64,000 nucleotides of DNA from Paraburkholderia phenazinium (GTDB lineage Bacteria; Pseudomonadota; Gammaproteobacteria; Burkholderiales; Burkholderiaceae): the NCBI RefSeq assembly GCF_900142845.1, contig NZ_FSRU01000002.1, positions 3,472,001 to 3,536,000 on the forward strand, written 5' to 3'. The position numbers and the translations under genes are program-made. The first letter of the stretch is position 1. Every line of letters starts with the position of its first letter. This document shows, piece after piece, positions 1-14,373 of this stretch. The notes beneath the pieces were generated by a model that was given only the letters and a program-made list of their open reading frames with translations, was not told where the DNA came from and ran no database searches.

Positions 1-226
1 CGCGGGTGTTGCAGTCGGACTTCTCTCCGCGCCCGGTAAGGGTTTCATCGCATTCGCCAAGGACTCGTACAAAGAAGTCCGCAAGGTTGTCTGGCCGACT
101 CGTAAAGAGGCGACGCAAACAACTCTCGTGGTGTTCGCTTTCGTGTTCATCATGGCGGTGTTTCTCTGGATTTGCGACAAATCCATTGAATGGGCGATTT
201 TCTCGGCGATTCTGGGTTGGAAATGA
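1..226 (+). CDS. secE: Protein translocase subunit SecE (3' end only)
   Basis: The reading frame is open from the left edge (codons start at position 2) to TGA at 224-226. It encodes the conserved SecE core: an amphipathic stretch with [14 protein letters not shown], then one hydrophobic membrane segment ending in ILGWK. SecE is the small essential clamp of the SecYEG translocon in the inner membrane; its partner SecY is encoded at 28706. The start codon and any earlier membrane segments lie outside the window. nusG begins 1 nt after the stop, the usual secE-nusG operon. Confidence 0.93.
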   Translation, partial: AGVAVGLLSAPGKGFIAFAKDSYKEVRKVVWPTRKEATQTTLVVFAFVFIMAVFLWICDKSIEWAIFSAILGWK

Positions 227-227
227 T

Positions 228-785
228 ATGAGCGATACTCCGGCATCCCCGAGTGGAAAACGTTGGTACGTGGTGCACGCCTACTCCGGCATGGAGAAGA
301 GCGTGCAACGTGCGCTTCAGGAGCGCATCGAGCGTGCAGGCATGCAGGACCAGTTCGGCCAGATCCTGGTGCCGACTGAAGAGGTGGTAGAAGTCAAAGG
401 CGGTCACAAGTCGGTGACCGAGCGTCGTTTCTTCCCGGGCTACGTGCTCGTCGAGATGGAAATGACCGATGAAACGTGGCACCTCGTGAAGAACACGGCA
501 AAGGTGACAGGTTTCGTGGGCGGTGCGCGCAATCGTCCTAGCCCGATTTCCCCGCGGGAAGTCGAGAAGATCATGTCGCAGATGCAGGAAGGCGTTGAGA
601 AGCCGCGCCCGAAGACCCTGTTCGAGGTCGGCGAGATGGTTCGCGTCAAGGACGGTCCGTTCACGGATTTCAACGGCAGCGTCGAGGAAGTGAACTACGA
701 AAAGTCGCGCGTCCGTGTATCTGTCACCATTTTCGGTCGTGCAACACCGGTCGAGCTGGAATTCGGTCAGGTCGAAAAGTTGTAA
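228..785 (+). CDS. nusG: Transcription termination/antitermination protein NusG
   Basis: This is a 185-residue protein of normal NusG length. It has an N-terminal NGN domain ([11 protein letters not shown] near residue 13) that binds RNA polymerase, and a C-terminal KOW domain from about residue 130 ([11 protein letters not shown]) that contacts Rho or ribosomal protein S10. NusG suppresses pausing and couples transcription to translation or to Rho. I chose the ATG at 228, 1 nt after the secE stop. The frame is open further upstream, but that part only overlaps secE and shows no NusG similarity. A GC-rich hairpin follows the gene before rplK. Confidence 0.97.
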   Translation: MSDTPASPSGKRWYVVHAYSGMEKSVQRALQERIERAGMQDQFGQILVPTEEVVEVKGGHKSVTERRFFPGYVLVEMEMTDETWHLVKNTAKVTGFVGGARNRPSPISPREVEKIMSQMQEGVEKPRPKTLFEVGEMVRVKDGPFTDFNGSVEEVNYEKSRVRVSVTIFGRATPVELEFGQVEKL

Positions 786-796
786 TCAGGATTCTG

Positions 797-827
797 CGGA
801 GCGCGCCTAACGGCGCGTTCCGTATTT
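797..827 (+). terminator. Hairpin between nusG and rplK (attenuator-like)
   Basis: Arms 797-807 and 812-822 pair over 11 bp with one G-T wobble around a TAAC loop, followed by a weak T-containing stretch (TATTTCG). The 163-nt gap suggests that rplK has its own leader. The poor U-tract makes partial termination more likely than a strong stop. Confidence 0.45.
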
Positions 828-948
828 CGCGCTTACGGTCCGCGTAATGGCCGTTGAGGAGCGTCAGTAGCCAGCTTTAGGCGAACGCGCGCTACTACTC
901 ACTGAACGTCCGCACGTAGTCGTGCAACGTTCCAACGAGGTTTTCAAC

Positions 949-1380
949 ATGGCAAAGAAAATCATCGGCTTTATCAAGCTGCAGATTCCTGCAGGTAAAG
1001 CCAACCCGTCGCCGCCGGTCGGTCCGGCACTGGGCCAGCGTGGCCTGAACATCATGGAGTTCTGCAAGGCGTTTAACGCGCAGACTCAAGCAATGGAACC
1101 GGGTCTGCCGATTCCGGTCGTGATCACCGCCTTCGCCGACAAGAGCTTTACGTTCGTTCTGAAGACGCCGCCGGCTACGGTTCTGATCAAGAAGGCAGCG
1201 AAGATCGATAAGGGTTCGGCAAAGCCGCACACCGACAAGGTCGGCAAGATCACGCGCGCTCAAGCTGAAGACATCGCTAAGGCCAAGATGCCCGATCTGA
1301 CGGCAGCTGACCTGGATGCAGCGGTCCGTACGATCGCTGGTAGCGCCCGCTCGATGGGCATCACCGTGGAGGGCGTGTAA
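949..1380 (+). CDS. rplK: 50S ribosomal protein L11
   Basis: This 143-residue protein has the L11 start [16 protein letters not shown] and the proline-rich motif [13 protein letters not shown], which forms the N-terminal domain contacting factors at the GTPase-associated centre. The C-terminal domain binds 23S rRNA. The ATG at 949 fits the family; an in-frame ATG at 922 would add nine residues that L11 proteins lack. rplA starts directly after the stop with no spacer, so the two are translationally coupled. In relatives L1 represses this mRNA through its leader (family knowledge; not shown here). Confidence 0.97.
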   Translation: MAKKIIGFIKLQIPAGKANPSPPVGPALGQRGLNIMEFCKAFNAQTQAMEPGLPIPVVITAFADKSFTFVLKTPPATVLIKKAAKIDKGSAKPHTDKVGKITRAQAEDIAKAKMPDLTAADLDAAVRTIAGSARSMGITVEGV

Positions 1381-2079
1381 ATGGCTAAGCTTTCGAAGCG
1401 TCTGCAAGCATTTGCAAACAAGGTTGATCGCCAGAAACTGTACGCGATCGACGAAGCGCTGTCGCTCGTGAAAGAGTGCGCAAGCGCGAAGTTCGACGAG
1501 TCGATCGACGTTGCTGTGCAACTCGGCATCGACGCGAAGAAGTCGGACCAAGTGGTTCGTGGCTCGGTCGTGCTGCCGGCTGGTACCGGTAAGTCGGTCC
1601 GCGTGGCTGTGTTTGCCCAAGGCGAAAAGGCTGAGCAGGCTCGTGCAGCCGGCGCCGAAATCGTCGGTATGGAAGACCTGGCTGAACAAGTCAAGGCCGG
1701 CAACCTGAACTTCGATATCGTGATCGCTTCGCCGGACACGATGCGCGTTGTCGGTACGCTCGGTCAGATCCTCGGCCCGCGTGGCCTGATGCCGAACCCG
1801 AAGGTCGGCACCGTCACGGCTGACGTCGCGACGGCTGTGAAGAACGCCAAGGCTGGTCAGGTGCAATTCCGTGTCGACAAGGCCGGTATCATCCACGCCA
1901 CCATCGGCCGTGCTTCGTTCGAGCCGACGGCTCTGCGCAGCAACCTGGCTGCTCTCGTCGAAGCGCTGCAAAAGGCGAAGCCGGCAACGAGCAAGGGTGT
2001 GTACCTGCGTAAGGTCGCGCTGTCGAGCACGATGGGCGTTGGCGTTCGCGTCGACCAGGCATCGCTCGCAGCACAGTAA
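1381..2079 (+). CDS. rplA: 50S ribosomal protein L1
   Basis: This 232-residue L1 begins [16 protein letters not shown] and carries the conserved segment [15 protein letters not shown] around residue 130. L1 forms the mobile stalk near the ribosomal E site, helps release deacylated tRNA, and acts as a translational repressor of the L11-L1 mRNA in other bacteria. It follows rplK with zero spacing. A hairpin with a short T-tract lies just downstream, before the rplJ leader. Confidence 0.97.
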   Translation: MAKLSKRLQAFANKVDRQKLYAIDEALSLVKECASAKFDESIDVAVQLGIDAKKSDQVVRGSVVLPAGTGKSVRVAVFAQGEKAEQARAAGAEIVGMEDLAEQVKAGNLNFDIVIASPDTMRVVGTLGQILGPRGLMPNPKVGTVTADVATAVKNAKAGQVQFRVDKAGIIHATIGRASFEPTALRSNLAALVEALQKAKPATSKGVYLRKVALSSTMGVGVRVDQASLAAQ

Positions 2080-2088
2080 GAAATTCAT

Positions 2089-2116
2089 CGCCTCGATGCG
2101 AATCGAGGCGGTTTTA
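2089..2116 (+). terminator. Hairpin with GCGA tetraloop between rplA and rplJ
   Basis: A perfect 9-bp stem (2089-2097 with 2102-2110) closes on a GCGA loop of the stable GNRA type and is followed by GTTTTA. It begins 10 nt after the rplA stop. It looks like an intrinsic terminator or attenuator that limits readthrough into rplJL-rpoBC. The T-tract is short, so termination may be partial. Confidence 0.6.
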
Positions 2117-2380
2117 TGGGCTTTGGGCGGTCGCAAGATGGCAGTTTGCATGTTGCGGCCGGTTGTCAAAGACCGTTGGCGGGAAAGCAGCAGGTAGGCC
2201 GACCCTTAATGTAAAGCCAACGCAGATGGCGAACCCGAAAAGGTTTTGTAGTGATGAAGCCGTTGGTTGTCTGCAGCAATGTAGACGGTGAGCGGAAGAA
2301 ATACTCCTGACTGGTCGGACGCCGTTATTGAACGCGGTACACAAAGCGCACGCTGCGTGTATCGAATCTGGAGGTTAACC
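2117..2380 (+). promoter_or_regulatory. rplJ 5' leader, probable L10 autoregulatory region
   Basis: The rplA-rplJ gap is 301 nt and holds no convincing reading frame. After the hairpin at 2089 it contains a foldable leader: 2222-2226 can pair with 2270-2274, enclosing a smaller AACC/GGTT pairing (2232-2235 with 2242-2245). In most bacteria a long structured leader here binds the L10-L7/L12 complex and represses translation. That role is family knowledge; I could not score the L10 leader model. The Shine-Dalgarno GGAGG at 2370-2374 serves the GTG start of rplJ. Confidence 0.45.
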
Positions 2381-2884
2381 GTGCCACTTAACAAAGAAAG
2401 CAAGCAGGCCGTCGTCGCTGAGGTTGCCGCGCAAGTCGCGAAAGCCCAGACCGTGGTTCTGGCTGAGTATCGTGGAATCGCGGTTGGCGATCTGACCAAG
2501 CTGCGCGCGAAAGCGCGTGAGCAACAGGTTTACCTTCGTGTGTTGAAGAACACGCTGGCGCGCCGCGCTGTCGAAGGTACCCCGTTTGCTCCGCTGGCAG
2601 AGCAGATGACTGGCCCCCTGATCTACGGCATCTCGGAAGATGCAATTGCTGCTGCTAAGGTCGTCAACGACTTCGGCAAGAGCAATGACAAGTTGGTCAT
2701 CAAGGCTGGTTCCTACGAAGGCAAGGTGATGGACAAGGCTGGCGTGCAAGCGCTGGCAAACATCCCGAGCCGCGAAGAACTGCTCTCCAAGCTGTTGTAC
2801 GTTATGCAAGCACCTGTTTCCGGCTTTGCGCGCGCTCTGGCCGCGCTGGCAGAAAAGAAACAAGGCGAAGAAACCGCTGCGTAA
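2381..2884 (+). CDS. rplJ: 50S ribosomal protein L10
   Basis: This 167-residue L10 starts [14 protein letters not shown] from a GTG codon at 2381, six nucleotides after a strong GGAGG. The upstream open frame from 2288 lies in the leader and has no ribosome binding site or L10 similarity. L10 is the base of the ribosomal stalk: its N-terminal globular part binds 23S rRNA and its C-terminal helix carries L7/L12 dimers. rplL follows after 63 nt, so stalk components are made together. Confidence 0.96.
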   Translation: MPLNKESKQAVVAEVAAQVAKAQTVVLAEYRGIAVGDLTKLRAKAREQQVYLRVLKNTLARRAVEGTPFAPLAEQMTGPLIYGISEDAIAAAKVVNDFGKSNDKLVIKAGSYEGKVMDKAGVQALANIPSREELLSKLLYVMQAPVSGFARALAALAEKKQGEETAA

Positions 2885-2947
2885 CGCACTTCAGCCGAGC
2901 GTGATTGATCGCTGGCTGTATCCGAATTCAATTTAGGAGTATTTCAA

Positions 2948-3319
2948 ATGGCAATCGCAAAAGAAGACATCCTCGAAGCGGTAAGCTCGATGTCGGTTCT
3001 GGAACTGAACGAGCTGGTTAAGGCGTTCGAAGAAAAGTTTGGCGTGTCGGCAGCTGCTGTCGCAGTGGCAGGCCCGGCTGGCGCAGCTGCGGCTGTTGCT
3101 GAAGAGCAAACCGAATTCACGGTCAACCTGACGGAAGTCGGCGCGAACAAGGTTTCGGTCATTAAGGCTGTTCGTGAACTGACGGGTCTCGGCCTGAAGG
3201 AAGCGAAGGATCTGGTTGACGGTGCACCGAAGCCTGTTAAGGAAGCGGTACCGAAGGCTGCAGCTGAAGAAGCCAAGAAGAAGCTGGAAGAAGCCGGCGC
3301 GAAAGCTGAAATCAAGTAA
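2948..3319 (+). CDS. rplL: 50S ribosomal protein L7/L12
   Basis: This 123-residue acidic stalk protein has an N-terminal dimerisation helix ([20 protein letters not shown]), an alanine-rich hinge around residues 35-50 and the conserved C-terminal factor-binding domain ([20 protein letters not shown]). It recruits EF-G (15539), EF-Tu (17689) and other translation factors. It is preceded by AGGAG at 2936-2940 and followed by an attenuator hairpin before rpoB, a layout that in other bacteria keeps stalk protein output higher than polymerase output. Confidence 0.97.
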   Translation: MAIAKEDILEAVSSMSVLELNELVKAFEEKFGVSAAAVAVAGPAGAAAAVAEEQTEFTVNLTEVGANKVSVIKAVRELTGLGLKEAKDLVDGAPKPVKEAVPKAAAEEAKKKLEEAGAKAEIK

Positions 3320-3337
3320 GTTTCGGCGCGCTGTGCG

Positions 3338-3369
3338 AAGGCTGGCGGTTTCCCACCGCCGGCCTTTTT
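3338..3369 (+). terminator. rplL-rpoB intergenic terminator/attenuator
   Basis: An 11-bp GC-rich stem (3338-3348 with 3356-3366, one wobble pair) with a TTTCCCA loop ends in a run of five T. It sits 18 nt after rplL. The position matches the classical partial terminator that lowers rpoBC transcription relative to rplJL. I see nothing else recognisable in the rest of the 369-nt gap (3370-3688) apart from the ribosome binding site before rpoB. Confidence 0.75.
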
Positions 3370-3688
3370 GTGCTTTGTGGGCAGTACGTTTTTGCACGGT
3401 GGTTTCGGCAAAAGCGTAACCCTAGAGGCCAAAGAAAACCGCCTTTCGGCAACATTGACCGGCGTTTCTCTTTGTCTTCTGAAGCGACTGCAGAAGGCAA
3501 GTTTGGTCGGGTAGCGGGCAACATAGGCATCCGCTGCCGTCAGCCAGCGGTTGGTAGCGGCCAACCACCAAGCTTCTAGGCTCGTTCAAGCCATCGGACG
3601 GCCATCGGGTCTCAGTCGGTGAACACTCGGGTTGTCTCATCAAGGTATCCTGCCTCGACAACAATGCCCGCCGTGATTCGGAGATCGT

Positions 3689-7795
<4,107 letters not shown>

Positions 7796-7816
7796 TCGGA
7801 CTACGGAGAGAAAGCA

Positions 7817-10800
7817 ATGAAAGCTCTGCTCGATCTATTCAAGCAAGTCCAACAAGAAGAAGTTTTTGACGCAATCAAGATCGGTCTGGCCTCGCCGGAC
7901 AAGATCCGTTCGTGGTCGTTCGGTGAAGTGAAGAAGCCGGAAACCATCAACTACCGGACGTTCAAGCCGGAACGCGATGGCCTGTTCTGCGCGAAGATTT
8001 TCGGGCCGATCAAGGACTACGAATGCCTGTGCGGCAAGTACAAGCGCCTGAAGCACCGTGGCGTGATCTGCGAGAAGTGCGGCGTTGAAGTTACGCTGGC
8101 AAAGGTGCGTCGCGAACGGATGGGCCACATCGAACTGGCCTCGCCGGTTGCGCACATCTGGTTCCTGAAGTCGCTGCCGTCGCGTCTGGGCATGGTGCTC
8201 GACATGACGCTGCGCGACATCGAACGCGTGCTGTACTTCGAAGCCTACGTGGTGATCGATCCGGGCATGACGCCGCTGAAAGCGCGGCAGATCATGACGG
8301 AAGAGGATTACTACAACAAGGTCGAAGAGTACGGCGACGAATTCCGCGCTGAGATGGGCGCGGAAGGCGTGCGCGAACTGCTGCGCGCAATCAACATCGA
8401 CGAACAGGTCGAGATGCTCCGCACCGAACTCAAGAACACGGGTTCGGAAGCGAAGATCAAGAAGTACGCAAAGCGCCTGAAGGTACTCGAGGCTTTCCAG
8501 CGTTCGGGCATCAAGCCTGACTGGATGGTGCTCGAAGTGCTGCCGGTGCTGCCGCCGGAACTGCGTCCGCTGGTGCCGCTGGACGGCGGTCGTTTCGCGA
8601 CGTCGGACCTGAACGACCTGTATCGCCGCGTGATCAACCGTAACAACCGGTTGAAGCGTCTGCTCGAACTGAAGGCGCCTGAAATCATCGTCCGCAACGA
8701 AAAGCGGATGCTGCAGGAAGCCGTCGATTCGCTGCTCGATAACGGCCGTCGCGGTAAGGCCATGACCGGCGCGAACAAGCGTCCGCTGAAGTCGCTCGCT
8801 GACATGATCAAGGGTAAGGGCGGTCGTTTCCGTCAGAACTTGCTCGGTAAGCGTGTGGACTACTCGGGCCGTTCGGTGATCGTGGTCGGCCCGACGCTCA
8901 AGCTGCATCAGTGCGGTCTGCCGAAGCTGATGGCGCTCGAACTGTTCAAGCCGTTCATCTTCAACAAGCTCGAAGTGATGGGTGTCGCTACCACCATCAA
9001 GGCCGCGAAGAAGGAAGTCGAGAACCAGACGCCGGTGGTGTGGGACATCCTCGAAGAGGTGATCCGCGAACATCCGGTCATGCTGAACCGTGCGCCGACG
9101 CTGCACCGTCTTGGCATTCAGGCTTTCGAGCCGGTGCTGATCGAAGGTAAGGCAATCCAGTTGCACCCGCTCGTTTGCGCGGCGTTCAACGCCGACTTCG
9201 ACGGTGACCAGATGGCCGTGCACGTGCCGCTGTCGCTCGAAGCGCAGATGGAAGCGCGTACGCTGATGCTGGCGTCGAACAACGTCCTGTTCCCGGCCAA
9301 CGGCGATCCGTCGATCGTGCCGTCGCAGGATATCGTGCTCGGTCTGTACTACGCGACCCGCGAAGCTGTGAACGCCAAGGGCGAAGGCCTGACGTTCACG
9401 GGCGTCTCGGAAGCGCTGCGTGCGTACGAGAACAAGGAAGTCGAGCTGGCCTCGCGCGTCAACGTGCGGATCACGGAAATGGTCCACAACGAAGACAAGT
9501 CGGAAGGTGCACCGAAGTTCGTGCCGAAGATCACGCTGTATGCGACGACCGTCGGCCGTTCGATCCTCTCGGAAATTCTGCCGCCGGGCCTGCCGTTCTC
9601 GGTGCTGAACAAGCCGCTGAAGAAGAAGGAAATTTCGCGTCTGATCAACACCGCATTCCGCAAGTGCGGTCTGCGTGAAACGGTGATTTTCGCCGACCAG
9701 TTGATGCAGTCGGGTTTCCGTCTGGCAACGCGCGCGGGTATTTCGATCTGCGTGGACGACATGCTCGTGCCGCCGCAGAAAGAACAGATCGTCGGCGACG
9801 CCGCGAAGAAGGTGAAGGAATACGACCGTCAGTACATGTCGGGTCTCGTTACCTCGCAAGAGCGCTACAACAACGTGGTCGACATCTGGTCGGCAACGTC
9901 GGAAGCGGTCGGCAAGGCGATGATGGAACAGCTCTCGACGGAGCCGGTGGTCGATCGCGACGGCAACCAGACGCGTCAGGAGTCGTTCAACTCCATCTAC
10001 ATGATGGCCGACTCGGGTGCGCGTGGTTCCGCAGTTCAGATTCGTCAGCTGGCCGGTATGCGTGGCCTGATGGCGAAGCCGGACGGCTCGATCATCGAGA
10101 CGCCGATTACGGCGAACTTCCGCGAAGGCCTGAACGTGTTGCAGTACTTCATCTCGACCCACGGTGCACGTAAGGGTCTGGCTGATACGGCACTGAAGAC
10201 GGCAAACTCGGGTTACCTGACGCGTCGTCTCGTCGACGTGACGCAGGATCTGGTGGTGGTCGAGGACGATTGCGGTACGTCGAACGGCGTCGCCATGAAG
10301 GCGTTGGTCGAAGGCGGTGAAGTCGTCGAAGCCCTGCGTGACCGTATCCTGGGTCGCGTGGCGGTGGCTGACGTCGTCAACCCGGAATCGCAGGAAACGC
10401 TGTACGAAGCGGGCACGTTGCTCGACGAAGACGCGGTCGAAGAAATCGAACGCCTCGGCATCGACGAAGTGCGCGTGCGTACGCCGCTGACTTGCGAAAC
10501 GCGTTACGGCCTGTGCGCAGCCTGCTACGGCCGCGACCTGGGCCGCGGCTCGTCGGTCAACGTCGGCGAGGCAGTGGGCGTGATCGCTGCTCAGTCGATC
10601 GGTGAACCGGGCACGCAGCTGACGATGCGTACGTTCCACATTGGTGGTGCGGCATCGCGTGCGGCAGTGGCCTCGTCGATCGAAGCCAAGTCGAACGGTA
10701 CGGTGCGTTTCACGTCGACGATGCGTTACGTGACGAATGCGAAGGGCGAGCAGATCGTCATCTCGCGTTCGGGCGAAGCGATGATCACCGACGACCACGG

Positions 10801-12055
10801 CCGTGAGCGTGAACGTCACAAGGTGCCGTACGGTGCGACGCTGTTGCAACTGGACGGCGCGCAGATCAAGGCCGGCACGCAACTGGCCACGTGGGATCCG
10901 ATGACGCGTCCGATCATCACCGAGTACGGTGGTACGGTGAAGTTCGAAAACGTCGAAGAAGGCGTGACGGTTGCCAAGCAGATCGACGATGTGACGGGTC
11001 TCTCGACGCTGGTCGTGATCGACGTGAAGCGCCGCGGTTCGCAAGCGTCGAAGACGGTGCGTCCGCAGGTCAAGCTGCTCGATGCGAACGGCGAAGAAGT
11101 CAAGATCCCGAACACCGAGCATTCGGTGCAGATTGGCTTCCAGGTCGGCGCTCTGATCACCGTGAAGGACGGTCAGCAAGTGCAGGTGGGTGAAGTGCTC
11201 GCACGTATCCCGACCGAATCGCAGAAGACGCGTGACATTACCGGCGGTCTGCCGCGTGTGGCGGAACTGTTCGAAGCACGTTCGCCGAAGGACGCAGGTA
11301 TCCTGGCGGAAGTCACGGGTACGACGTCGTTCGGTAAGGACACGAAGGGCAAGCAGCGTCTCGTTATCACGGACCTCGAGGGCAACCAGCACGAGTTCCT
11401 GATCGCGAAGGAAAAGCAGGTTCTGGTGCACGATGGTCAGGTCGTCAACAAGGGCGAAATGATTGTCGACGGGCCGGCGGATCCGCACGACATCCTGCGT
11501 TTGCAGGGCGTCGAAGCGCTGTCGCGTTACATCGTGGACGAAGTGCAGGACGTGTACCGTCTGCAAGGCGTGAAGATCAACGACAAGCACATTGAAGTGA
11601 TTGTTCGCCAGATGTTGCGCCGCGTGCAGATTACGGACAACGGCGATACGCGTTTCATCCCGGGCGAACAGGTCGAGCGGTCGGATATGCTCGACGAGAA
11701 CGACCGTATGATCGCGGAAGACAAGCGTCCGGCAACCTACGAAAACGTCTTGCTCGGTATCACGAAGGCGTCGCTGTCGACCGATTCGTTCATCTCTGCG
11801 GCGTCGTTCCAGGAAACGACCCGCGTGCTGACCGAAGCGGCGATTATGGGCAAGCGCGACGATCTGCGCGGTCTGAAGGAAAACGTGATCGTCGGCCGTC
11901 TGATTCCGGCCGGTACGGGTCTCGCGTTCCACAAGGCACGCAAGAGCAAGGAACTGTCCGACCGCGAGCGTTTCGATCAGATCGCAGCGGAAGAGGCATT
12001 CGACTTCGGCACACCGGAAACCCCGGCAGCCGAGCAGCAGCACTCAGGCGAGTAA
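7817..12055 (+). CDS. rpoC: DNA-directed RNA polymerase subunit beta'
   Basis: This 1412-residue beta' subunit contains the N-terminal zinc finger with cysteines 70, 72, 85 and 88 and the catalytic loop NADFDGDQM around residues 458-466, whose three aspartates hold the active-site magnesium. The later [16 protein letters not shown] region provides the second zinc site. It is co-transcribed with rpoB and ends 39 nt before a strong intrinsic terminator, which closes the secE-rpoC block. Confidence 0.99.
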   Translation: MKALLDLFKQVQQEEVFDAIKIGLASPDKIRSWSFGEVKKPETINYRTFKPERDGLFCAKIFGPIKDYECLCGKYKRLKHRGVICEKCGVEVTLAKVRRERMGHIELASPVAHIWFLKSLPSRLGMVLDMTLRDIERVLYFEAYVVIDPGMTPLKARQIMTEEDYYNKVEEYGDEFRAEMGAEGVRELLRAINIDEQVEMLRTELKNTGSEAKIKKYAKRLKVLEAFQRSGIKPDWMVLEVLPVLPPELRPLVPLDGGRFATSDLNDLYRRVINRNNRLKRLLELKAPEIIVRNEKRMLQEAVDSLLDNGRRGKAMTGANKRPLKSLADMIKGKGGRFRQNLLGKRVDYSGRSVIVVGPTLKLHQCGLPKLMALELFKPFIFNKLEVMGVATTIKAAKKEVENQTPVVWDILEEVIREHPVMLNRAPTLHRLGIQAFEPVLIEGKAIQLHPLVCAAFNADFDGDQMAVHVPLSLEAQMEARTLMLASNNVLFPANGDPSIVPSQDIVLGLYYATREAVNAKGEGLTFTGVSEALRAYENKEVELASRVNVRITEMVHNEDKSEGAPKFVPKITLYATTVGRSILSEILPPGLPFSVLNKPLKKKEISRLINTAFRKCGLRETVIFADQLMQSGFRLATRAGISICVDDMLVPPQKEQIVGDAAKKVKEYDRQYMSGLVTSQERYNNVVDIWSATSEAVGKAMMEQLSTEPVVDRDGNQTRQESFNSIYMMADSGARGSAVQIRQLAGMRGLMAKPDGSIIETPITANFREGLNVLQYFISTHGARKGLADTALKTANSGYLTRRLVDVTQDLVVVEDDCGTSNGVAMKALVEGGEVVEALRDRILGRVAVADVVNPESQETLYEAGTLLDEDAVEEIERLGIDEVRVRTPLTCETRYGLCAACYGRDLGRGSSVNVGEAVGVIAAQSIGEPGTQLTMRTFHIGGAASRAAVASSIEAKSNGTVRFTSTMRYVTNAKGEQIVISRSGEAMITDDHGRERERHKVPYGATLLQLDGAQIKAGTQLATWDPMTRPIITEYGGTVKFENVEEGVTVAKQIDDVTGLSTLVVIDVKRRGSQASKTVRPQVKLLDANGEEVKIPNTEHSVQIGFQVGALITVKDGQQVQVGEVLARIPTESQKTRDITGGLPRVAELFEARSPKDAGILAEVTGTTSFGKDTKGKQRLVITDLEGNQHEFLIAKEKQVLVHDGQVVNKGEMIVDGPADPHDILRLQGVEALSRYIVDEVQDVYRLQGVKINDKHIEVIVRQMLRRVQITDNGDTRFIPGEQVERSDMLDENDRMIAEDKRPATYENVLLGITKASLSTDSFISAASFQETTRVLTEAAIMGKRDDLRGLKENVIVGRLIPAGTGLAFHKARKSKELSDRERFDQIAAEEAFDFGTPETPAAEQQHSGE

Positions 12056-12094
12056 GTCCCCGCGGCGCAAGCCGCTCGGGCTCACCAGCTAGCG

Positions 12095-12128
12095 AAGCCG
12101 CTCAGTTTCGACTGAGCGGCTTTTTTTT
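12095..12128 (+). terminator. Intrinsic terminator after rpoC
   Basis: A perfect 12-bp stem (12095-12106 with 12111-12122) closes on the very stable TTCG tetraloop, and the 3' side runs into eight T. This is a textbook Rho-independent terminator for the rpoBC transcript. Confidence 0.95.
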
Positions 12129-12132
12129 GCCG

Positions 12133-12164
12133 ACAGGAGTGAGTGCTTTAGCACTGACTCCTGT
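12133..12164 (+). repeat. 32-nt imperfect palindrome downstream of rpoC
   Basis: Arms 12133-12147 and 12150-12164 pair in two blocks (8 bp and 6 bp) separated by a G-G mismatch, with only 2 nt between them. It directly follows the rpoC terminator and has no T-tract on either side, so it is not itself a terminator. It could be a small dispersed palindromic (REP-like) element or a cruciform or binding site. I saw no second copy in this window. Confidence 0.5.
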
Positions 12165-12306
12165 CCCATGTACGGCGGTCGTGTTTGTCGCGCTTTCTTT
12201 CGCCGATTTATAGGCCGATTGGCTAACGTTGCGGGAAAGCGCGGGCGCAGCGCGAATGCGTTGGTAAAATTCGTGTCACCGGCATCACGCTGCTTCTCTC
12301 AAATTC

Positions 12307-14154
12307 ATGTCCCGTCCGCTCGAAATCCTCAACGAAGTATTTGGCTATCCCGCGTTCCGAGGGCAGCAAGGCGAAATTGTCGAGCACGTCGCCGGCGGCG
12401 GAGATTGTCTCGTGCTGATGCCAACGGGCGGTGGGAAATCGCTGTGTTACCAGATTCCGTCGCTCGTGCGCCGGGAGGCAGGACTCGGCGCCGGCATCGT
12501 CGTGTCGCCTTTGATCGCGCTGATGCAGGATCAGGTCGCGGCGCTCAAGGAAGTCGGCGTGCGGGCGGCGTATCTGAATTCGACGCTGTCCGGCCCCGAA
12601 GCCGCCGCAACCGAGCGTGCGTTGCGCGAGGGCGAGATCGATCTTCTCTATGTCGCGCCGGAGCGGTTGATGACGTCGCGCTTCCAGGAGCTGCTGGAGC
12701 GTACGCGCATCGGCCTCTTCGCCATTGATGAAGCGCATTGCGTATCGCAATGGGGACACGATTTCCGGCCCGAATATATTCAGCTGTCGGTGCTGCACGA
12801 GCGTTTTCCGAATGTGCCGCGCATCGCGCTCACCGCGACTGCCGACGCGATCACGCGGGACGAGATCATCCACCGCCTGGCGCTGGACGACGCGCGAGTC
12901 TTTGTCTCCAGCTTCGATCGGCCGAACATCCGCTATCGCATCGTCGAAAAGGACAATGCGCGCACGCAACTGCTCGACTTCATTCGCGCAGAACACTCGA
13001 AGCCTGACGGCACGACCGATGCCGGTGTGGTCTATTGCCTGTCGCGCCGGAAGGTGGAAGAAACCGCGGAGTGGCTCAAAGAAAAGGGCATGCGGGCGCT
13101 CCCTTACCACGCGGGCATGGAGTTCGAGATTCGCCAGAAGCATCAGGAGATGTTCCAGCGCGAGGAGGGCATCGTGATGTGCGCGACGATCGCCTTTGGC
13201 ATGGGTATCGACAAGCCGGACGTGCGCTTTGTCGCCCACCTCGATTTGCCGAAGAGCGTGGAAGGGTACTACCAGGAAACCGGCCGCGCAGGCCGCGACG
13301 GTATGCCGGCCAACGCATGGATGGCCTATGGCCTTGGCGACGTGGTGCAACAGCGCAAGATGATCGACGAGTCCGACGCGGACGATGCCCACAAGCGCGT
13401 ACAGACCGGCAAGCTCGACGCGCTGCTTGGCCTGTGCGAAGCAGCGACGTGTCGCCGCGTGCGCCTGCTCAACTATTTCGGCGAAACGAGCAAACCCTGC
13501 GGCAATTGCGATACGTGCCTCGAGCCGCCCGACACGTGGGATGCCACGCGTGAGGCGCAAATGGCGCTGTCCTGCGTGTTTCGCGCGCAGCGGGCGAGCG
13601 GATTTCACTTTGGCGCAGGGCATCTGATCGACATCCTGCGCGGCAACCGCAGCGAGAAGATCCTGCAACGCGGCCACGAGAAGCTGACCACCTTCGGCAT
13701 TGGCGCCGCGCTCGGCGAGCCCGAGTGGCGTGCCATCTTCCGTCAGCTCGTGGCGTTCGGTTATCTGACGGTCGACCATGAGGGCTACGGATCGCTGGTG
13801 CTCACCGAGGCGAGCAAGGCGGTGCTCAAAAGCGAACAGAACGTCACCATGCGCCGCTACGTGAAGCCCACGCGCACGCGCCAGTCGTCCGGGCGCACCA
13901 GCGAGCGCGCCGATCCAACCATCGGCATGGGGCCGCGCGAACGGGCCCGTTGGGACCGCTTGCGCGCCTGGCGCACGGAGACGGCGAAGACCGATGGCGT
14001 GCCGGCTTATGTCATCTTCCACGACGCCACGCTGGCGGAAATCGCCCGCAACGGCCCCGGTTCGATCGAAGATCTGCGCGGCATCCCGGGTATGGGTGCG
14101 CGCAAACTGGATCGCTTCGGCTGGGAATTGCTGGAAGTGGTGAGTGCCGACTAG
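12307..14154 (+). CDS. recQ: ATP-dependent DNA helicase RecQ
   Basis: This 615-residue RecQ has a Walker A motif TGGGKS (residues 40-45), a DEAH box at 141-144 followed by [13 protein letters not shown], and helicase motif [12 protein letters not shown]. The RecQ-type zinc site is formed by Cys382, 398, 401 and 404. A winged-helix RQC domain and a C-terminal HRDC domain ([16 protein letters not shown]) follow. It unwinds DNA 3' to 5' in RecF-pathway recombination and replication fork repair. It stands alone between the rpoBC terminator and the str cluster and lacks the extreme codon bias of its neighbours. Confidence 0.97.
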   Translation: MSRPLEILNEVFGYPAFRGQQGEIVEHVAGGGDCLVLMPTGGGKSLCYQIPSLVRREAGLGAGIVVSPLIALMQDQVAALKEVGVRAAYLNSTLSGPEAAATERALREGEIDLLYVAPERLMTSRFQELLERTRIGLFAIDEAHCVSQWGHDFRPEYIQLSVLHERFPNVPRIALTATADAITRDEIIHRLALDDARVFVSSFDRPNIRYRIVEKDNARTQLLDFIRAEHSKPDGTTDAGVVYCLSRRKVEETAEWLKEKGMRALPYHAGMEFEIRQKHQEMFQREEGIVMCATIAFGMGIDKPDVRFVAHLDLPKSVEGYYQETGRAGRDGMPANAWMAYGLGDVVQQRKMIDESDADDAHKRVQTGKLDALLGLCEAATCRRVRLLNYFGETSKPCGNCDTCLEPPDTWDATREAQMALSCVFRAQRASGFHFGAGHLIDILRGNRSEKILQRGHEKLTTFGIGAALGEPEWRAIFRQLVAFGYLTVDHEGYGSLVLTEASKAVLKSEQNVTMRRYVKPTRTRQSSGRTSERADPTIGMGPRERARWDRLRAWRTETAKTDGVPAYVIFHDATLAEIARNGPGSIEDLRGIPGMGARKLDRFGWELLEVVSAD

Positions 14155-14194
14155 GTGCTTGCAGGTCCCGGAAGCGTCAAATCCTTGCAACCTG

Positions 14195-14230
14195 TTGACT
14201 CGCTTAGCATTTTCGGAATATTATGCTAGG
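14195..14230 (+). promoter_or_regulatory. Probable promoter of the rpsL (str) cluster
   Basis: TTGACT (14195-14200) and TATTAT (14219-14224) are spaced 18 bp apart and match the sigma-70 consensus 5/6 each. The -10 box spans the loop and 3' arm of an 8-bp dyad (14203-14210 with 14223-14230). The predicted start leaves a 5' leader of about 140 nt before rpsL. Confidence 0.6.
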
Positions 14231-14373
14231 TTCCGGTTCTTGGAATGCCGTTGAGCGGGGCAAACGCAAGTGAGCTCGCGCGCTGGCAATTCGCACCGGA
14301 AGTTCGATGCGCAATCGTTTCTGCTTTGCCCAGAAAGATTTGCGTCGATTTTGTTCAATTTCAGGAATAAACA

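Noticed and set aside
6..227. An upstream, in-frame extension of nusG overlapping secE.
   Set aside because: It lies in another frame of secE, encodes no NusG sequence, and the ATG at 228 matches the family.
7835..12043. A reverse-strand open frame of 1402 codons antisense to rpoC, and similar ones over rpoB (3902-7705), fusA (15518-17584) and gltB (59228-63931).
   Set aside because: These arise because strong GC3 codon bias in the sense genes removes antisense stops. The translations are low-complexity (rich in Arg, His, Val, Leu), lack ribosome binding sites and match no family I recognise.
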